A stretch of 64,000 bases of DNA from Megascapheus bottae (GCA_024803745.1 JANJXV010000024.1:5550106-5614105), one strand, 5' to 3'. Numbered from the stretch's first letter, positions 46,545 to 58,494 are shown. The notes: generated by a model from the letters alone, not told the origin. Numbers and translations: made by a program.

Positions 46545-46556
46545 TATGATTTTTGT

Positions 46557-47121
46557 AAAGGCTTATGCCTCTTGTGCCAAGTTAGCCCCTACATTCTCTT
46601 ATGGCTTGTGTCTTTCCATCTCGATGGACACATTCTTAGCTGCTTATCTTCTAGGCAATGCAGTGTTATATGCTTCCATATTGTTTATGTAACCCAGAGG
46701 AAACCTGCATATCTTGTGGAACATACCCTAAAAAAACTTGGAAGACAAGTATGATGCCTGTTTTTTCAATTGAAGAAATTGCCTGTTTCAGGGATCACCA
46801 GATAGGAAGAAATCACCATACTTCTCTGTTCTTTTTAACCCAAATTCTAGTGCGCATGCATAAAATGTTTTCTTTAGGAACCTGATCTCTGTGATGATTT
46901 CTTTTGAAACTAAATAGATTGGTATGAATATATAGTAATCCCATATATGAAAACAAATGCCCTATTCCATCTAAAATCTGTTTTAATTGACCTGAATTCT
47001 AGATATTTATCTCACAGCAATTTTACATTTTGTGCGTAGGAGTTTACTTCCTTGACACTAGGAATTCTTTGTTTTATATTTCTTGTTGTTTTTTTAATTG
47101 TTTTTTTTTTGTTTTCTCTTT
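46557..47121. other. Unique sequence
   Basis: No gene or repeat recognised. Confidence 0.4.
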
Positions 47122-47198
47122 TTTGGTACTGGGCATCAAACTCAGGATATTGCACTTGCTAGGCAAGCACTTTGCTACTGAGCTATATCCCAGCCCTT
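47122..47198 (-). repeat. ID-like SINE monomer (tRNA-Ala-derived)
   Basis: In rc: GGGCTGGGATATAGCTCAGTAG, AAGTGCTTGCCTAGCAAGTGC and GTTTGATGCCCAGTACC, then A-rich sequence. This is a classic ID monomer with an A box near TAGCTCAGTAG and no Geo half, so it is likely older than IDL-Geo. Confidence 0.82.
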
Positions 47199-47829
47199 TC
47201 TTTTACATTTTTTAAAATCTGATGTCATTGGGTGGGTGGAAAGAGGCAGGGATGACTAATGCTTGCAGGCTGGACTGTTTTGATCACTGTTGGTTAGTAC
47301 TGGCAATAGTGTCTGACTTCTTCATTTGTCTTATAACATACACTAAACTATTAATTCATCCCTTAGCTCTGATTATTTTTGCAGAAATCATATGATAGCA
47401 CATAATTTTCCATTCAGCATTTTGTCACCTTGTTTACAGGAAGTTTGCTAAAATGAGACTTAAATCTACTTCCTCACATCTGCTTCTTACTATTTTTATC
47501 CAGAGAAGGTTGTGTAGTCTTTGCTATTAATATTTTCTTCTGCTTTATGTAATGTTTACTTGCTATTTTAGTACGGCAGGATATTTTGTCAATTTCAAAA
47601 AGTGCCTTTAATATTGATAAAAGTTCAACCATGCACACTAGTGGCAAACAGCTGGTCATGTTGCAATGTCTGGGCCTCAGAAACTTCTAGAAGAAATGAT
47701 CAATAGAATCAACTCTAGACCTAGTCACATGGTAGCCTTATGTCTTCCATACAAGCATCTACTCCCATTTGTGCTACTTACAACTTTTAGTCCTATTATT
47801 TTAATTCTATTTTTTGTTGTTGTTTTTTC
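47199..47829. other. Unique sequence
   Basis: No gene or repeat recognised. Confidence 0.4.
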
Positions 47830-48008
47830 CACTCCTGGGGCTTGAACTCAGGTCCTAGGCACTACCCTTCTTTTGCTCAAGGCTAGCATTCTACAGTGTG
47901 AGCCATAGCACAACTTCTGTTTTCCCTGTTTTGTAGTACTAAGGAATTGAACCCCAGGTTTTATGTCTGTTAGGTAAGCACTCTGTCACCAACCCACATT
48001 CCCAACCC
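47830..48008 (-). repeat. IDL-Geo SINE (older copy)
   Basis: Minus strand: GGGTTGGGAATGTGGGTTGG head, TGCTTACCTAACAGACATAA, GGGGTTCAATTCC B box, and a Geo half with GCTCACACTGTAGAATGCTAGCCTTGAGC and GAGTTCAAGCCCC. Diverged. Confidence 0.8.
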
Positions 48009-48162
48009 TCATTTTTAATTTGTATGTTTATCAAGAATTATAGGTGTGAAGTGCTCAAAAGCAATTTTCCTGGACTTGGAAGAAGGTGGAATTGTCTGAG
48101 GCTGTCTCCATGCAAAAGTGACACCTTAAATAAAAATTAAATTTAAAAAAGAACAAAGAATT

Positions 48163-48575
48163 TAACAAGGTACTGGTGGTTAACACCTAAAATCCTAGCT
48201 GTTTAGGTGGCTGAATTCTGATGACTGGGATTGGAAAACAGTCAGGAAAGAAGATTCATTATCTCTTATTAACTACCAAAATAAAGCTAGGCATGGAGTT
48301 GTGGCTCAAGTGGTAGAGAGGTAGTTTTGTGAAAGAGAGAAAAAAGAAAGAAAGAAAAAAAGAAAAGAAATCAAGAAAGAAAGAGGAAAGAGTAAAAGAG
48401 AGTTAGAAAGGAAGGGAGAGAGCGGGAGGAAGGCAGAAGCAAGGGAGGGAGAGAAAGACAAGAAAGGAAGGAAGGAACAAAGGAAGGAAGGAAGGAAGGG
48501 AGGAAGGAAGGAAGGAAGGAAGGCAATTTGTTCAGAGACAGTTTCCAGATAACGAGTTCAAGCCTCAAAGATCAA
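48163..48575 (+). repeat. B1-Geo SINE split by a purine microsatellite
   Basis: The B1-like head (GGTACTGGTGGTTAACACCTAAAATCCTAGCTG) and the first part of the Geo half (GGAGTTGTGGCTCAAGTGGTAGAGAGG) end at about 48333. The Geo half resumes at about 48533 with AGAGACAGTTTCCAGATAACGAGTTCAAGCC. Between them lies a purine microsatellite. The split point is the A-rich GAGCAAAA...GCTC linker of other copies. Confidence 0.75.
48334..48523 (+). repeat. (GAAA)/(GGAA)n purine microsatellite
   Basis: Imperfect GAAA and GGAA units, purest at 48462-48523. ORFs through it (SFLPSFLP on the minus strand) are artefacts. Confidence 0.95.
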
Positions 48576-48576
48576 C

Positions 48577-48607
<31 letters not shown>

Positions 48608-48618
48608 GTAATAATAAA
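48576..48618 (+). repeat. (AAT)n microsatellite at a SINE tail
   Basis: AAT units directly after the B1-Geo SINE, i.e. a mutated A tail. Confidence 0.92.
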
Positions 48619-48662
48619 GTTAATACCAACAACAATAATTTCCAACTCTGTAAGAATGTGGT

Positions 48663-48992
48663 AAATCTATAGGATATGGAAACATGAGCTTTATCTTGTA
48701 TAATTGTTGTTCTTAATGTACTATGTTAGTTCTCTTTTCTTTTTTTGCCCTTTTGTTAATCTCATATTGTTACTGTATCTGACTTTGTTACCTGGTATAT
48801 TGTATATACATTAATTTGTTTATTTGAAATAGGAAAGGGAAGGGGGGCAAGCAAGATGATTGGGAGTGGTTGGGGGAAGGGAAATGGTAACAAAAATGTG
48901 AGAAGGCTTATCAATGTGTGAGAAAAAGGCACCTACTACCTGGGGAGCATAACTGTAACCCCTCTATACATTACCCCAACAATTAAAAAAAA
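48663..48992 (+). mobile_element. Older-type L1 3' UTR
   Basis: AGGATATGGAAACATGAGC, TTGTTCTTAATGTACTATG, TGTTACTGTATCTGACTTTG, a polypurine tract with GGGAAGGGGGGC (48837-48895), CTACCTGGGGAGCATAACTGTAACCCC and an A-rich tail. Same type as at 13601. Confidence 0.85.
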
Positions 48993-50300
48993 GAATGCGG
49001 CCAGTCAGTAAGCAAATTCTTGGCTCAAATTATATTACCAAAACCAAAAGTACATTGCTTATCTGAATAAGTAACTTTTCCCAATGAATTTTAAAGTTAA
49101 ATAGTATGATACTCTTGTGGTATAAGTCTTTCCATCAAACAGTTTACAGGTAATCTGTTATTTATCTTACAGGTTTTACACAGTGTCTAAAAATACAGGA
49201 ATCACCAAATGTGTGTTTACTAAAAGAAAAATTAAAGAACTTGATGTACTTTATTTTTTAATGTTATCTTAGGTTTCAATATTTTTATTTTAACATGGTA
49301 TATTAGTAATTTCCTCAATCATAAGTAAATGAATATACAGAAGTATTATTGACATATTCTTATCAAGTATTCAATAATTGATAAACAGCACCAATTTCTT
49401 TCCATCAGAAGAAAAATATGAAATAGTACGTTGTATAATTCCTAGCAATTATATCTATGTGGACTACTTGTATAAGAGAATTTAACTTTACATATTTTAT
49501 CTATATTTCATATATATATGATTGACTTAATATTACAAAGCACATATATATTCATCATTCTTCCTTGACTGTTTACACCACCACTTTGCATGATGTCAAT
49601 AGTTTCTGTGCTCTGCGTTGAGTTATTTCTAGAAATTATGCACCAGTCGAGGAATAGGTGTGTAATATTTCCAGAAAAAATTCCTCTGTGACCTCACAGT
49701 TCAGTACTATCTCCAGATTTATAACAACTTCATGGAGAAGAATCAATAACTTTAACTTCTAATAATAAGCACTTTGTTTGGATGAAGAAAATTCCACTTA
49801 TTGTGTGTTCCAAAAGAATAACATTAGACAAGCTATTTACTCCAAATTTTATAAAGGAGTCATTCTAAGCAATAAAGTCAGAAACAAATTCATTGATCTT
49901 GAAACTTGGCCCAAGGCACCTCCTAAAAACTATCATAAATCACATTTGTGTTTATTTTTATAGCTCATCTCTGTAGAATTTTTCTAAAAGACAAAATAAA
50001 AAATCTGATTTATGGTCAATCGAGTTATGAGCTCAAGAGCTTTGAGCTGGGATGCCTTTAACCTTGGGAAGTGAGCTCAAGCTCTTGACATGTCACCATG
50101 TACAAGATTCCCCTTATAAACCTCCAGTAAGAGTAGCCTTTTGGAGATTCCATTGGAGACTCGTAAATTTTGCAGTTGTTAAGAGTGCACATTGTATATA
50201 CTGTGCATTTGTTCTCAGCATTTTACTATCTTAGAATCATTCTCTTCAATCTGTTATTTTACTGTTGTAAGCAAGGTTATTTTAAAGTGTGCACTATCTT
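48993..50300. other. AT-rich unique sequence
   Basis: No gene or repeat recognised in 1.3 kb. Confidence 0.4.
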
Positions 50301-50305
50301 CACAC

Positions 50306-50360
<55 letters not shown>

Positions 50361-50361
50361 A
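50301..50361. repeat. (TA)n/(TG)n compound microsatellite
   Basis: CACACATATATATATATG, then TG units, then TA units; the CA/TG and TA blocks are nearly self-complementary. Confidence 0.93.
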
Positions 50362-51021
50362 AACATGATGCTTTCCTCTAATCTAAAATTTTAAGCATGA
50401 TTCATTACCATATCGAAAAACAGCCCCTCATACCTGGAGCACAGATGGGTTTCTGACTTAAAGATGGGTATCTGGGGGGATAAAACTCCATTATTTTCAT
50501 ACACAAAACACAGAACCTAGGAATCCTGTATTATTTAGGTTAATATTCCTTCCCTAAAGATAGAAAATATAGACTCTCCCAAAAAGTGATTAATTGAGAC
50601 TGAATTCTCTGAAGATATATAAAGGGTACAACACTGAAGAATTTTCTTCCCATAATAGACACAGAAATCATCTTTAAAGTATAAAATATTTTGTTAAGCA
50701 AAGAAGAAATCAAAGCATAGAATGAGACATTGCTCAGGTGAATAGAAATACATGGAGATTAATTTGGTTGTGATTTGTGTAGAAAATTACTAAAAAAGGA
50801 AAAAATAAAGAAGAGATCACGTGTTAATTGAAATGGAAGAAATGGCCTTTAAAAAAGTAAATGACATTGGAGAAATATGGAAAAAATATTTGAAATTATA
50901 CTTCCCTCTCATCAAGGAATATGGTTTAAACAAATCAAATATTAGTGAACCATAAATATATGAGAAAACATGTAAATGGGCTTTTAGTGGATAATTAATG
51001 TAATTGGTAAAAAAAAATTCA
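50362..51021. other. AT-rich unique sequence
   Basis: No gene or repeat recognised. Confidence 0.4.
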
Positions 51022-51278
51022 TTGTGTGGTTTCTTATATTGGTCTTGAACTCAGGACCTCCTGTTTTTCTTTAGCTTTGTTTCTTCAGACTGATGCTCTC
51101 CCCTTTGAGCTACAGCTCGAAGATCCACTTTCACTTTTCCTCTACACCCCTCGGTTGGCTTTACTTTGATATTAGGCATGAGAATTTCAGAGCCATAGTT
51201 GGCTTTGAACCACTTCGGTCAAATCTGGCCTGCTAAGTAATTATAAAAATTACTGTGAGCCATCAGTGCCCGAATAAA
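51022..51278 (-). repeat. Old B1-Geo SINE
   Basis: In rc: CGGGCACTGATGGCTCACAG at the head, a diverged B1 middle (GGTTCAAAGCCAACTATGGC), then Geo-like GTGGATCTTCGAGCTGTAGCTCAAAGGGGAGAGC and GAGTTCAAGACC. Its outer edge lies about 35 bp from the start of the long L1. Confidence 0.6.
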
Positions 51279-51412
51279 TTAAAATTGAACAAGTATTCAC
51301 ATAAGAAACACAGGTTTAGCTCTGAGCTCCCTGCCAAGATACCAGTTCTGGCAGCATAGGGGAAAATTCATACTTCAAATCGATTCTAAGTAAGCAACCA
51401 ACATAAACAGGC

Positions 51413-52512
51413 AATGGAGCAGTCAGTGGCAAATATAGAGGAGAGTCTTTCAAGTGCTATACAAATGCAATTGATAAACATCATTAGTGAAATTATAAAG
51501 AAAGAGATGTAGAAGCCATAGCTAAACAAAAGGAAACCATAAACAAGATGATATGTGAAAAAGGGGAAGCCACAAAGGAGGACATAATAAAGGTTTTTCA
51601 AAGAACAATGGACAAATTCATAGAATCCACAAACAAAAAGGTGACCGAACTCCAACAAATGTCCAAAGAGAATAAAGCTGCTGAGCTATCCACTCAAATG
51701 GAAATCAAAGAGTTAAAGAAATCCATACATGATCTAAAACAAAAGATGCAAGGCATCAAAAATGAGCAATTAGAAGCAAGGGAGATGAAAAATAACATAG
51801 AAAGCTTTGATAGCAGGTTAGACAATGAAGAAAGAATTTCCGGGATTGAAGATAATTTAGTTGTTATAGAGAAAGAATAGAAAATGAGTCAATTCAAATC
51901 TAGGAAATATGAGAAAATGCTACAGGAGGTCCAAGATACAATTAGGAAGCCTAATTTAAGGCTAATTGGTATTGAGGAGGGTCTGGAGAAAGAGGTCAAT
52001 GGTATTGGAAATATACTTCAGGGAATCATCTCAGAGAACTTCCCAAATACCCAGAAGGGCAGGCCCATCCAGATACAAGAAGCTTTTAGAACCCCAAACA
52101 GACCTGACCAGAAAAGGACATCCTACCACCACATTATAATCCAAACAGGATCAATAGAGACCAAAGAAAGGATCCTAAAGGCAGCCAGGGAGAAGAGAAC
52201 AATCACCTATAAAGCAAACCAATCAGAATAACCCCAGATTTCCCAGCAGAGATCATGCAAGCAAGAAGAGATTGGAAGGATATATGTCATGCCCTAAAGT
52301 CAAATAACTACCAACCAAGTATGCTGTATCTAGCTAAGCTCTCATTCATAACTGAGGGAACAATAAAAACATTCCATTCCAGGGAAAGGCTGCAACATTA
52401 TGTAGCAACTAAAACAACATTACAGAAAATTCTCAAGGAGGTGCTACACATGGAAAACCAACACAAATGCAATACAGAGAAAGAAATGACACCTAAAAAT
52501 CATACCATCTAA
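51413..52512 (+). pseudogene. L1 ORF1 (RNA-binding protein) pseudogene
   Basis: ORF1p coats L1 RNA as a trimer and is needed for retrotransposition. The ATG at 51413 opens MEQSVANIEESLSSAIQ and is in frame with the rest; a TAG follows at about 51509. 51548-51880 is Lys/Glu-rich with heptad-like spacing (VTELQQMSKENKAAELS, KELKKSIHDLKQKMQGIKNEQLEARE), the coiled coil. After TAG at 51878-51880 comes the RRM (51884-52231: NLRLIGIEEGLEKE, IQIQEAFRTPNRPDQKRTSYH, KERILKAAREKRTITYK). A frameshift follows at about 52232-52254, then the C-terminal domain (MQARRDWKDICHALKSNN, QPSMLYLAKLSFITEGTIKTF, LQKILKEVLH). The length of about 366 codons is normal for the family. At least three stops and one frameshift make it inactive. 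Confidence 0.93.
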
Positions 52513-52560
52513 GTACCACAAGAACTGTCAAGACACAGGCCCTAATGAAAGCTTTTAAAA

Positions 52561-55500
52561 ATGGCAGGAACTAATAAATATCTCTCAATCCTAACTCTCA
52601 ATATCAATGGACTTAACTCTCCAATTAAACGGCATAGACTGTCTAGTTGGATCAAAAACCAAGATCCAGGCTGGGAGTTTGGCCTAGTGGTAGAGTGCTT
52701 GAAAGTGAGAGGTTGGAGTAAACTTTATCAAGCTAACGGCCCCATAAACAGGCTGGAGTTGCCATCCTCATATCAGATAAAATAGACTTCAAACTAAAAT
52801 TAGTGAGAAAAGACAAAGAAGGTTACTACATACTAATAAAGGTGTTTCTCCTTCAGGAGGACATAACCATCCTAATAGCTACACACCTAATCCAGGAGCA
52901 CCGAACTTCATCAAGCAAACTTTACGTTCACTGAAACCATACATAGATCGAAACACAGTGAATGTTCGTGACTTTAGCACACCACTCTCAACTATAGACA
53001 GAACAACCAGGCATAAACTCAACAGAGAAAGCTTAGAATTGAACAATTGTATAGACCAACTAGATCTAACAGACATGTGCAGATTATTCCACCCAGCAAA
53101 AGCATAATATATGTTTTTTTTCAGCAGCACATGGAACATTTTCCAAAATAGACCACATATTAGTGCATAAAACAAACCTGGGCAGATTCAGAAACACTGA
53201 AATTATTTCCTGCACTCTCTCAGACCATAAAGGCATCAAATTGGAACTGAACACCAATCGCCACCAATGAAAACCCTGTGACTCATGGAGATTGATCAAC
53301 ACATTTTGAATCATCAATGGGTCATGGAGGAGATCAGAACAGAAATCCAACAGTTTATGAAATTTATCAAAAAGGAGCACATAAAATACCATCTCCTTTG
53401 GGACACAGCAAAGGCAGTACTCAGAGGAAAATTTATAGCTCGGAGTGCCTACAATAACAAATTGGAAAAATCACAAACCAGCAATTTAATGTATCATCTT
53501 CAAAGCCTGGAAGAAAAGCAACAAACCAACCCTAATCCCAGTAGAAGGAAGCAAATTATTAAAATCAAAGCAGAATTAAATGAATTGGAGACCAAACTAA
53601 TCAACAAAACAAGGAGTTGGTTCTTTGACCCTTAGCAAATCTTACCAAGAAAAGAAGGGAGCATATCGAAATAAAATAACAGATGAGAATGGTAATATCA
53701 TGACAGACAGCATCAAGATCCAGAGTTCATGAGGGAATGCTTCTCAAACCTTTATGCCAACAAATTTGAGAATCTAGAAGAAATGGATGAATTTCTAGCC
53801 AATATTAACATATCCACACTAAACCAAGAACAACTAACCCAAGTAAACAGGCCTATTTCAAGCACTGAAATAGAAATGGCAATAAGAGAACTTCCACCTA
53901 AGAAAAGCCCAGGGCCAGATGGACTCACAGCTGAATTCTATTAAGGTCTTCAAAGCAGAGCTCACACCAATACTACTCAAGCTCTTCAACAAAATTGAAA
54001 ATGAAGACTCTTTACGAAACTCATTCTACAAAGCCAGTATAACCCTCATCCCCAAACCAGACAGAGATTCATCAAAGAAAGAGAACTATAGACCATTTTC
54101 TTTGATGAATATTGATGCAAAACTTCTCAACAAAACGTGGGCCAATTGTCTACAACAACTCATCAAAAAATTATACACTATGATCGATCAAACAGGATTC
54201 ATCACAGGGAGGCAAAGCTGGTTCAACATACAAAAATTAATTAATATAATTCAACACATCAACAGGAGCAAGGACAAGAATCACATGATTGTCTCAAAAG
54301 ATTCAGAAAAGGCATTTGACAAGATCCAACACCCCTTTATGTTAAAAGCTCTGGAGAAACTAGGAATCCACGGAACATTCCTCAGTATAATAAAGGCTGT
54401 GTATGACAAACCAGCCGCCGGTACTATACTTAATGCAGAAAAGGTAAAGCCATTCCCTCTAAAATCAGGAACAAGACAAGGATGTCCACTCTCTCCACTC
54501 CTCTTTAACATAGTATTGGAATTCCTAGCCAGAGCAATAAGGCAAGAAACAAGAATAAAGGGATCCAAATAGGGAAAGAGGAAGTGAAACTTTCCCTCTC
54601 TACAGATGACATGATTCTGTATTTATAGAATCCTATAGACACTACTCCCAAGCTCCTTGATCTGATTCAAAACTTTGGAAAGGTAGCAGAATATAAAATT
54701 AACCCTCAAAAGTCAACTGCCTTCCTCTAGGCCAACAGTGAGAGGAATGAGGCAACAATCAGGAAAGCAACTCCTTTTGCAATAGCCTCAAAGAAAACAG
54801 CGCTGGAGAAATTTCAATACCAAACTTTAGAATCTATTACAGAGCTATAATTCTCAAAACAGCTTGGTACTGGCACAAGAACAGGCCTGAAGACCAATAG
54901 AATAAAACTGAGGACCCAGATATTAAACCATAGACCTATGGCCACCTAATCTTTGACAAGGGCGCCAAAAAAATAGAATGGAAAAAAAACAGCCTCTTCA
55001 ACAAGTTGTGCTGGCAGAACTGGTTAAGCACCTGCAGTAAACTAAAGTTGGATCCTTCTCTGCACTAGAATTAAATCCAAATAGATCAAAGACTGGAGGT
55101 AAAAGCTGACACACTGAAAACTTTACAAGAAGGAATAGAAGATACACTAGGCCTCCTTGGCACAGGTCGAAACTTTCTCAATAAAGACCAAGAAACTCAA
55201 CAAATGAGAGGAAGGCTGGATAATTGGGACTGCATTGAACTGCAGAGCTTCTATAGTGCAAAGGACATGGCTAGTAAATTAAGTAGGAAGCCTACAGCAT
55301 GGGAGAAGATCTTCACTAAACACACAATGGCCAAAGGCCTCACATCTAAAATACATCAACATCTCAAAAATTGAATTACTCTAAAACTAATCTCCAAAGA
55401 AACAACCATCCCATTAAAAGATAGGCCAAAGCCTTAAAGAGAGTCTTCTCTGAAGAAGAGACAAAAATGACTTATAGACACATGAAGAAATGCTCAACAT

Positions 55501-55980
55501 CTCTGGTCATAAAAGAAATGCAAATCAAAACAACTCCAAGATTCCACCTCATTCTAGTTAGAATGGCCAGGATCAAAAAATCTAATAACAACAGATGCTG
55601 GAGGGAATGTGGCCAGGAGGGATCCCTACTACACTGTTGGTGGGAGTGCAAACTCATTCAACCATTATGGAAAGCAGTATGGCAGTTCCTCAAAAGACTA
55701 AACATAGAGCCCCCGTATGACCCAGTATTTCTAATACTTGGCATTTACCCAATTTTCCAGAAACAAGGGCATATAAATCCACTAGCACAATGATGTTCAT
55801 TGCAGCACTATTTACCATAGCAAAGAGATGGAACCAATCCAGATGTCCCTCAGTTGATGAGTGGATCAACAAGATGTGGTATTTGTACACAATGGAATTA
55901 TATGCTGCTGTCAGAAAGAATGACATCGTCCCATTTGTAAGGAAATGGAAAGACTTAGAAAAAAATCATATTAAGTGAAG
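52561..55980 (+). pseudogene. L1 ORF2 (endonuclease/reverse transcriptase) pseudogene
   Basis: The start MAGTNKYLSILTLNINGLNS at 52561 is the APE-type endonuclease N-terminus. After KNQDP the segment expected to hold the catalytic QETH glutamate is replaced by a SINE fragment. The GDFN motif appears as RDFS near 52967; SKIDHI and SDH persist. RT: 53919-54572 carries the [19 protein letters not shown] block, the catalytic A motif ([13 protein letters not shown]), [21 protein letters not shown] and STDDMILYL in place of the usual F/YADD. A deletion near 54797 removes the thumb region. The Cys-rich tail ([18 protein letters not shown], about 55600-55660) and terminal [10 protein letters not shown] region (as ELYAAVRKND) follow. 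Many stops and frameshifts. Confidence 0.93.
52668..52702 (+). repeat. Head of an IDL-Geo SINE fused into L1 ORF2
   Basis: GGCTGGGAGTTTGGCCTAG followed by TGGTAGAGTGCTTG is the first 34 or so bases of IDL-Geo. It sits between L1 sequence for NQDP and KVRGW and replaces an estimated 50 bases of L1. Confidence 0.85.
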
Positions 55981-56440
55981 TAAGCCAGACTCAAAGGAGC
56001 CTAGGCTCAATGGTTTCCCTCATTTGTCCTAATCAATAGAAACCTTGGGCTCTTCTAGCAGACATTTACAATAGAGCAAAACCTAGATAAATAAGGCCAT
56101 ATAGTATGATGCTAAATGAAAGGACCTCTTGGATATAAAAACAAAAGCCATATAATGAGTGATTATAGTCCTTAATGTATTCTCTCATCTCTTTTGCTGT
56201 CCCTTGGTTATCTCATATTTTTACAGTATTTCACTTTGTTATCTGATATATTGGATATATGCATATTTGGTTATTTGAAATAGGATAGGAAAGAGGGGAA
56301 AACAAATGAGGGTTGGTGGGAGGGGAGGGAATGGGTACCAAGACATGAGAAAGGGTATCAATGTATGTGAAGTAATGCACATTCTATCTGGTGAATATAA
56401 CGTAACCCTTCTATTAATTACAATAAATACTGTATGAAAA

Positions 56441-57564
56441 AAAGAAACAAAAAGATAGGCATCAGAAATTTTGTGTAACTGCAAAATTTTTACATTGCTA
56501 CATGGTGTATAGTTGTTGACAAAATTTCAATTTAACTACCTTATGCATGTAGCTGTAAGCCCTCAGTATAATGAAATTAATTAAAAAAGAAAATATTAAA
56601 AAATTCAAATTAAAAAAATATATATACATTTGCTAACCTTGCAATAACTTAAGATTTTTGACAACTTTTGTGGTGAGAATTCTTAAGTTGACAACGTAGT
56701 TTGAAAATGTTCCTCGTGGCCCAGTAAAATGAGACAAGGCACTATCTCTAACCAAATACCGTTTCGATGCCAGCATCCACCTCTTTCAGCAACTGTTGAA
56801 ATGTCCTGATGACACTCTTCATAAACACCTGTATTTTACAAGCATTTTTCTGTATAAGAATGCTTTACATGCTTTACAAGCATATTTTTCTTTATCTTCA
56901 AAACAAATATATTTGATAAGTATTCCAATTCATCTTAAGTCACCCATTGCATGGAAAGAAGTAAATTTAACATGTATTCTAAGATTACAACTCATTTTTG
57001 ACCTCAGATGTCAAAACAGTGTTTTAATACTGATATTTTAATTGTACACTGATATAATAAAATCCTGGGTCACATTTTTGCCAGGTGAATAAACTCTTTG
57101 AACTGCAAATCTTATTCTCCTAATAGCTGGAGAAATTAAACCCATCTCTAAATATAAAAGAAGAAACACATGTTTATTAGGGAGTGTTATATTTGCAAAC
57201 ATAACAATGATTAAAGATCCTTCGTTACATGTCATATTTTGTAAGGTTTATGTTAAATAAGGAAAAAATAATCCAAAGGGTCAATTTAATCATTTGTAGA
57301 GATTATTTAGGGGATCATAGAATTTTGATGGTGAATAATATAGACATAGTAAAATTAACAGAGCTGGTGAACTCAAGCAAATAGATGGATTTCAAAATCA
57401 TTGTTGAGTTAATGAACCTCGAAATAAAGTATTACTCGTAATGTTATATTTATAAATGAACACATTTATGTTAAAGTAATTATTTGTGAAAAATCAGCAA
57501 TGTATGTTATCTTTGGCAGATGTCATAGAGGAGACATTATGAAAGAGCTGTGTTAGCCTCCATT
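56441..57564. other. AT-rich unique sequence
   Basis: No gene or repeat recognised. Confidence 0.4.
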
Positions 57565-57756
57565 TTTATTGTTGCAATTCTGGAGTGGAATGCAGGACCT
57601 CAAACACAAGGAGGTGATTTAACACTGAGTTACGTACTTGGTTTTGTTGAGACAGGGTCTCAACTCAAAGCTATCTCAAGTTAGCTTCAGGTCTGCTGTC
57701 TCCTGGTTTATAATTACAAGAACTGAGATGAGAGTGAATACCACTGTGCTTGGCCC
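57565..57756 (-). repeat. Old B1 plus ID-like SINE
   Basis: In rc the B1 part is 57640-57756 (GGCCAAGCACAGTGGTATTC, TTATAAACCAGGAGACAGC, TTGAGATAGCTTTGAGTTGAGACCCTGTCTC). The ID-like part is 57570-57640 (TAACTCAGTGTTAAATCACC, TGAGGTCCTGCATTCC). No Geo blocks. Confidence 0.7.
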
Positions 57757-58494
57757 ATCTCCAATTTGTTAGTGGTCAAAATGGGGTCCACACCTGTCAA
57801 AACTCATTGAATTATCTATTCTAAATGGATATAGTGCACTGAATATAAATTATTCACAGTTAATTTGCTATAACTTCAAAAACATGAAACATGAGAAACA
57901 TTCTATTTTACTAATCATTAGCATATATCTTAACGCACCAATGTTTAAAAACCAAATAATGACATTAGTATAATTGAACATTTTATGTCAGCTTGGTGAA
58001 TAAGTTATATTGAATATAAAAATATGTTGTGTATTGCATTGTTATTTCCAGTTTAATAGACATATCATTAATATGACATTTTTCATCAGTATAATGTAAG
58101 ACTTACAATAATGTTTAATAACAAGGTCATAGGAAGTGAAATGAGAGACACATTGAGTACAGAAAAAATTAAGCGAAATAATTTGTGCAAAAATTCTGTT
58201 GTGTATGTACTTTATACAATTTTTAAAATAGCAGAATTCTAACTAATTGAAGAAAATGGCATTTAAGATAGTGAAACAAGATAAATTCATGGATAATTCC
58301 ACTGATAAAATTTTAGAAGAATGAGGCTAAATATTGAGCAGGTGAGAGTCAGTGGCTTAAACATGAATTACCTAAGGGAAAATTTATGTGATAAATTAAA
58401 AACATTACAGACATTTATAATACATATAAACAACAAAAATATCTAGGCATGAGAATTATGTGAAAAGAAAGAAATTTTAAATAATTAGTACATG
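57757..58494. other. AT-rich unique sequence
   Basis: No gene or repeat recognised. Confidence 0.4.

Larger units (their letters stand above)
51312..56440 (+). mobile_element. Near-complete but broken L1 element
   Basis: Order: short 5' UTR remnant (51312-51412), ORF1 (51413-52512), intergenic spacer (52513-52560), ORF2 (52561 to about 55980), 3' UTR with a weak G-rich tract (56290-56335), ending GTAACCCTTCTATTAATTACAATAAATA. A possible short TSD is AAGAAACA on both sides. The element contains a 34-bp SINE-derived insert near 52668 and a deletion of about 300 bp near 54797. It cannot encode a working protein. Confidence 0.93.

Noticed and set aside
48371..48568. Proline/serine-repeat ORF on the minus strand
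   Set aside because: Translation of the GGAA/GAAA microsatellite.
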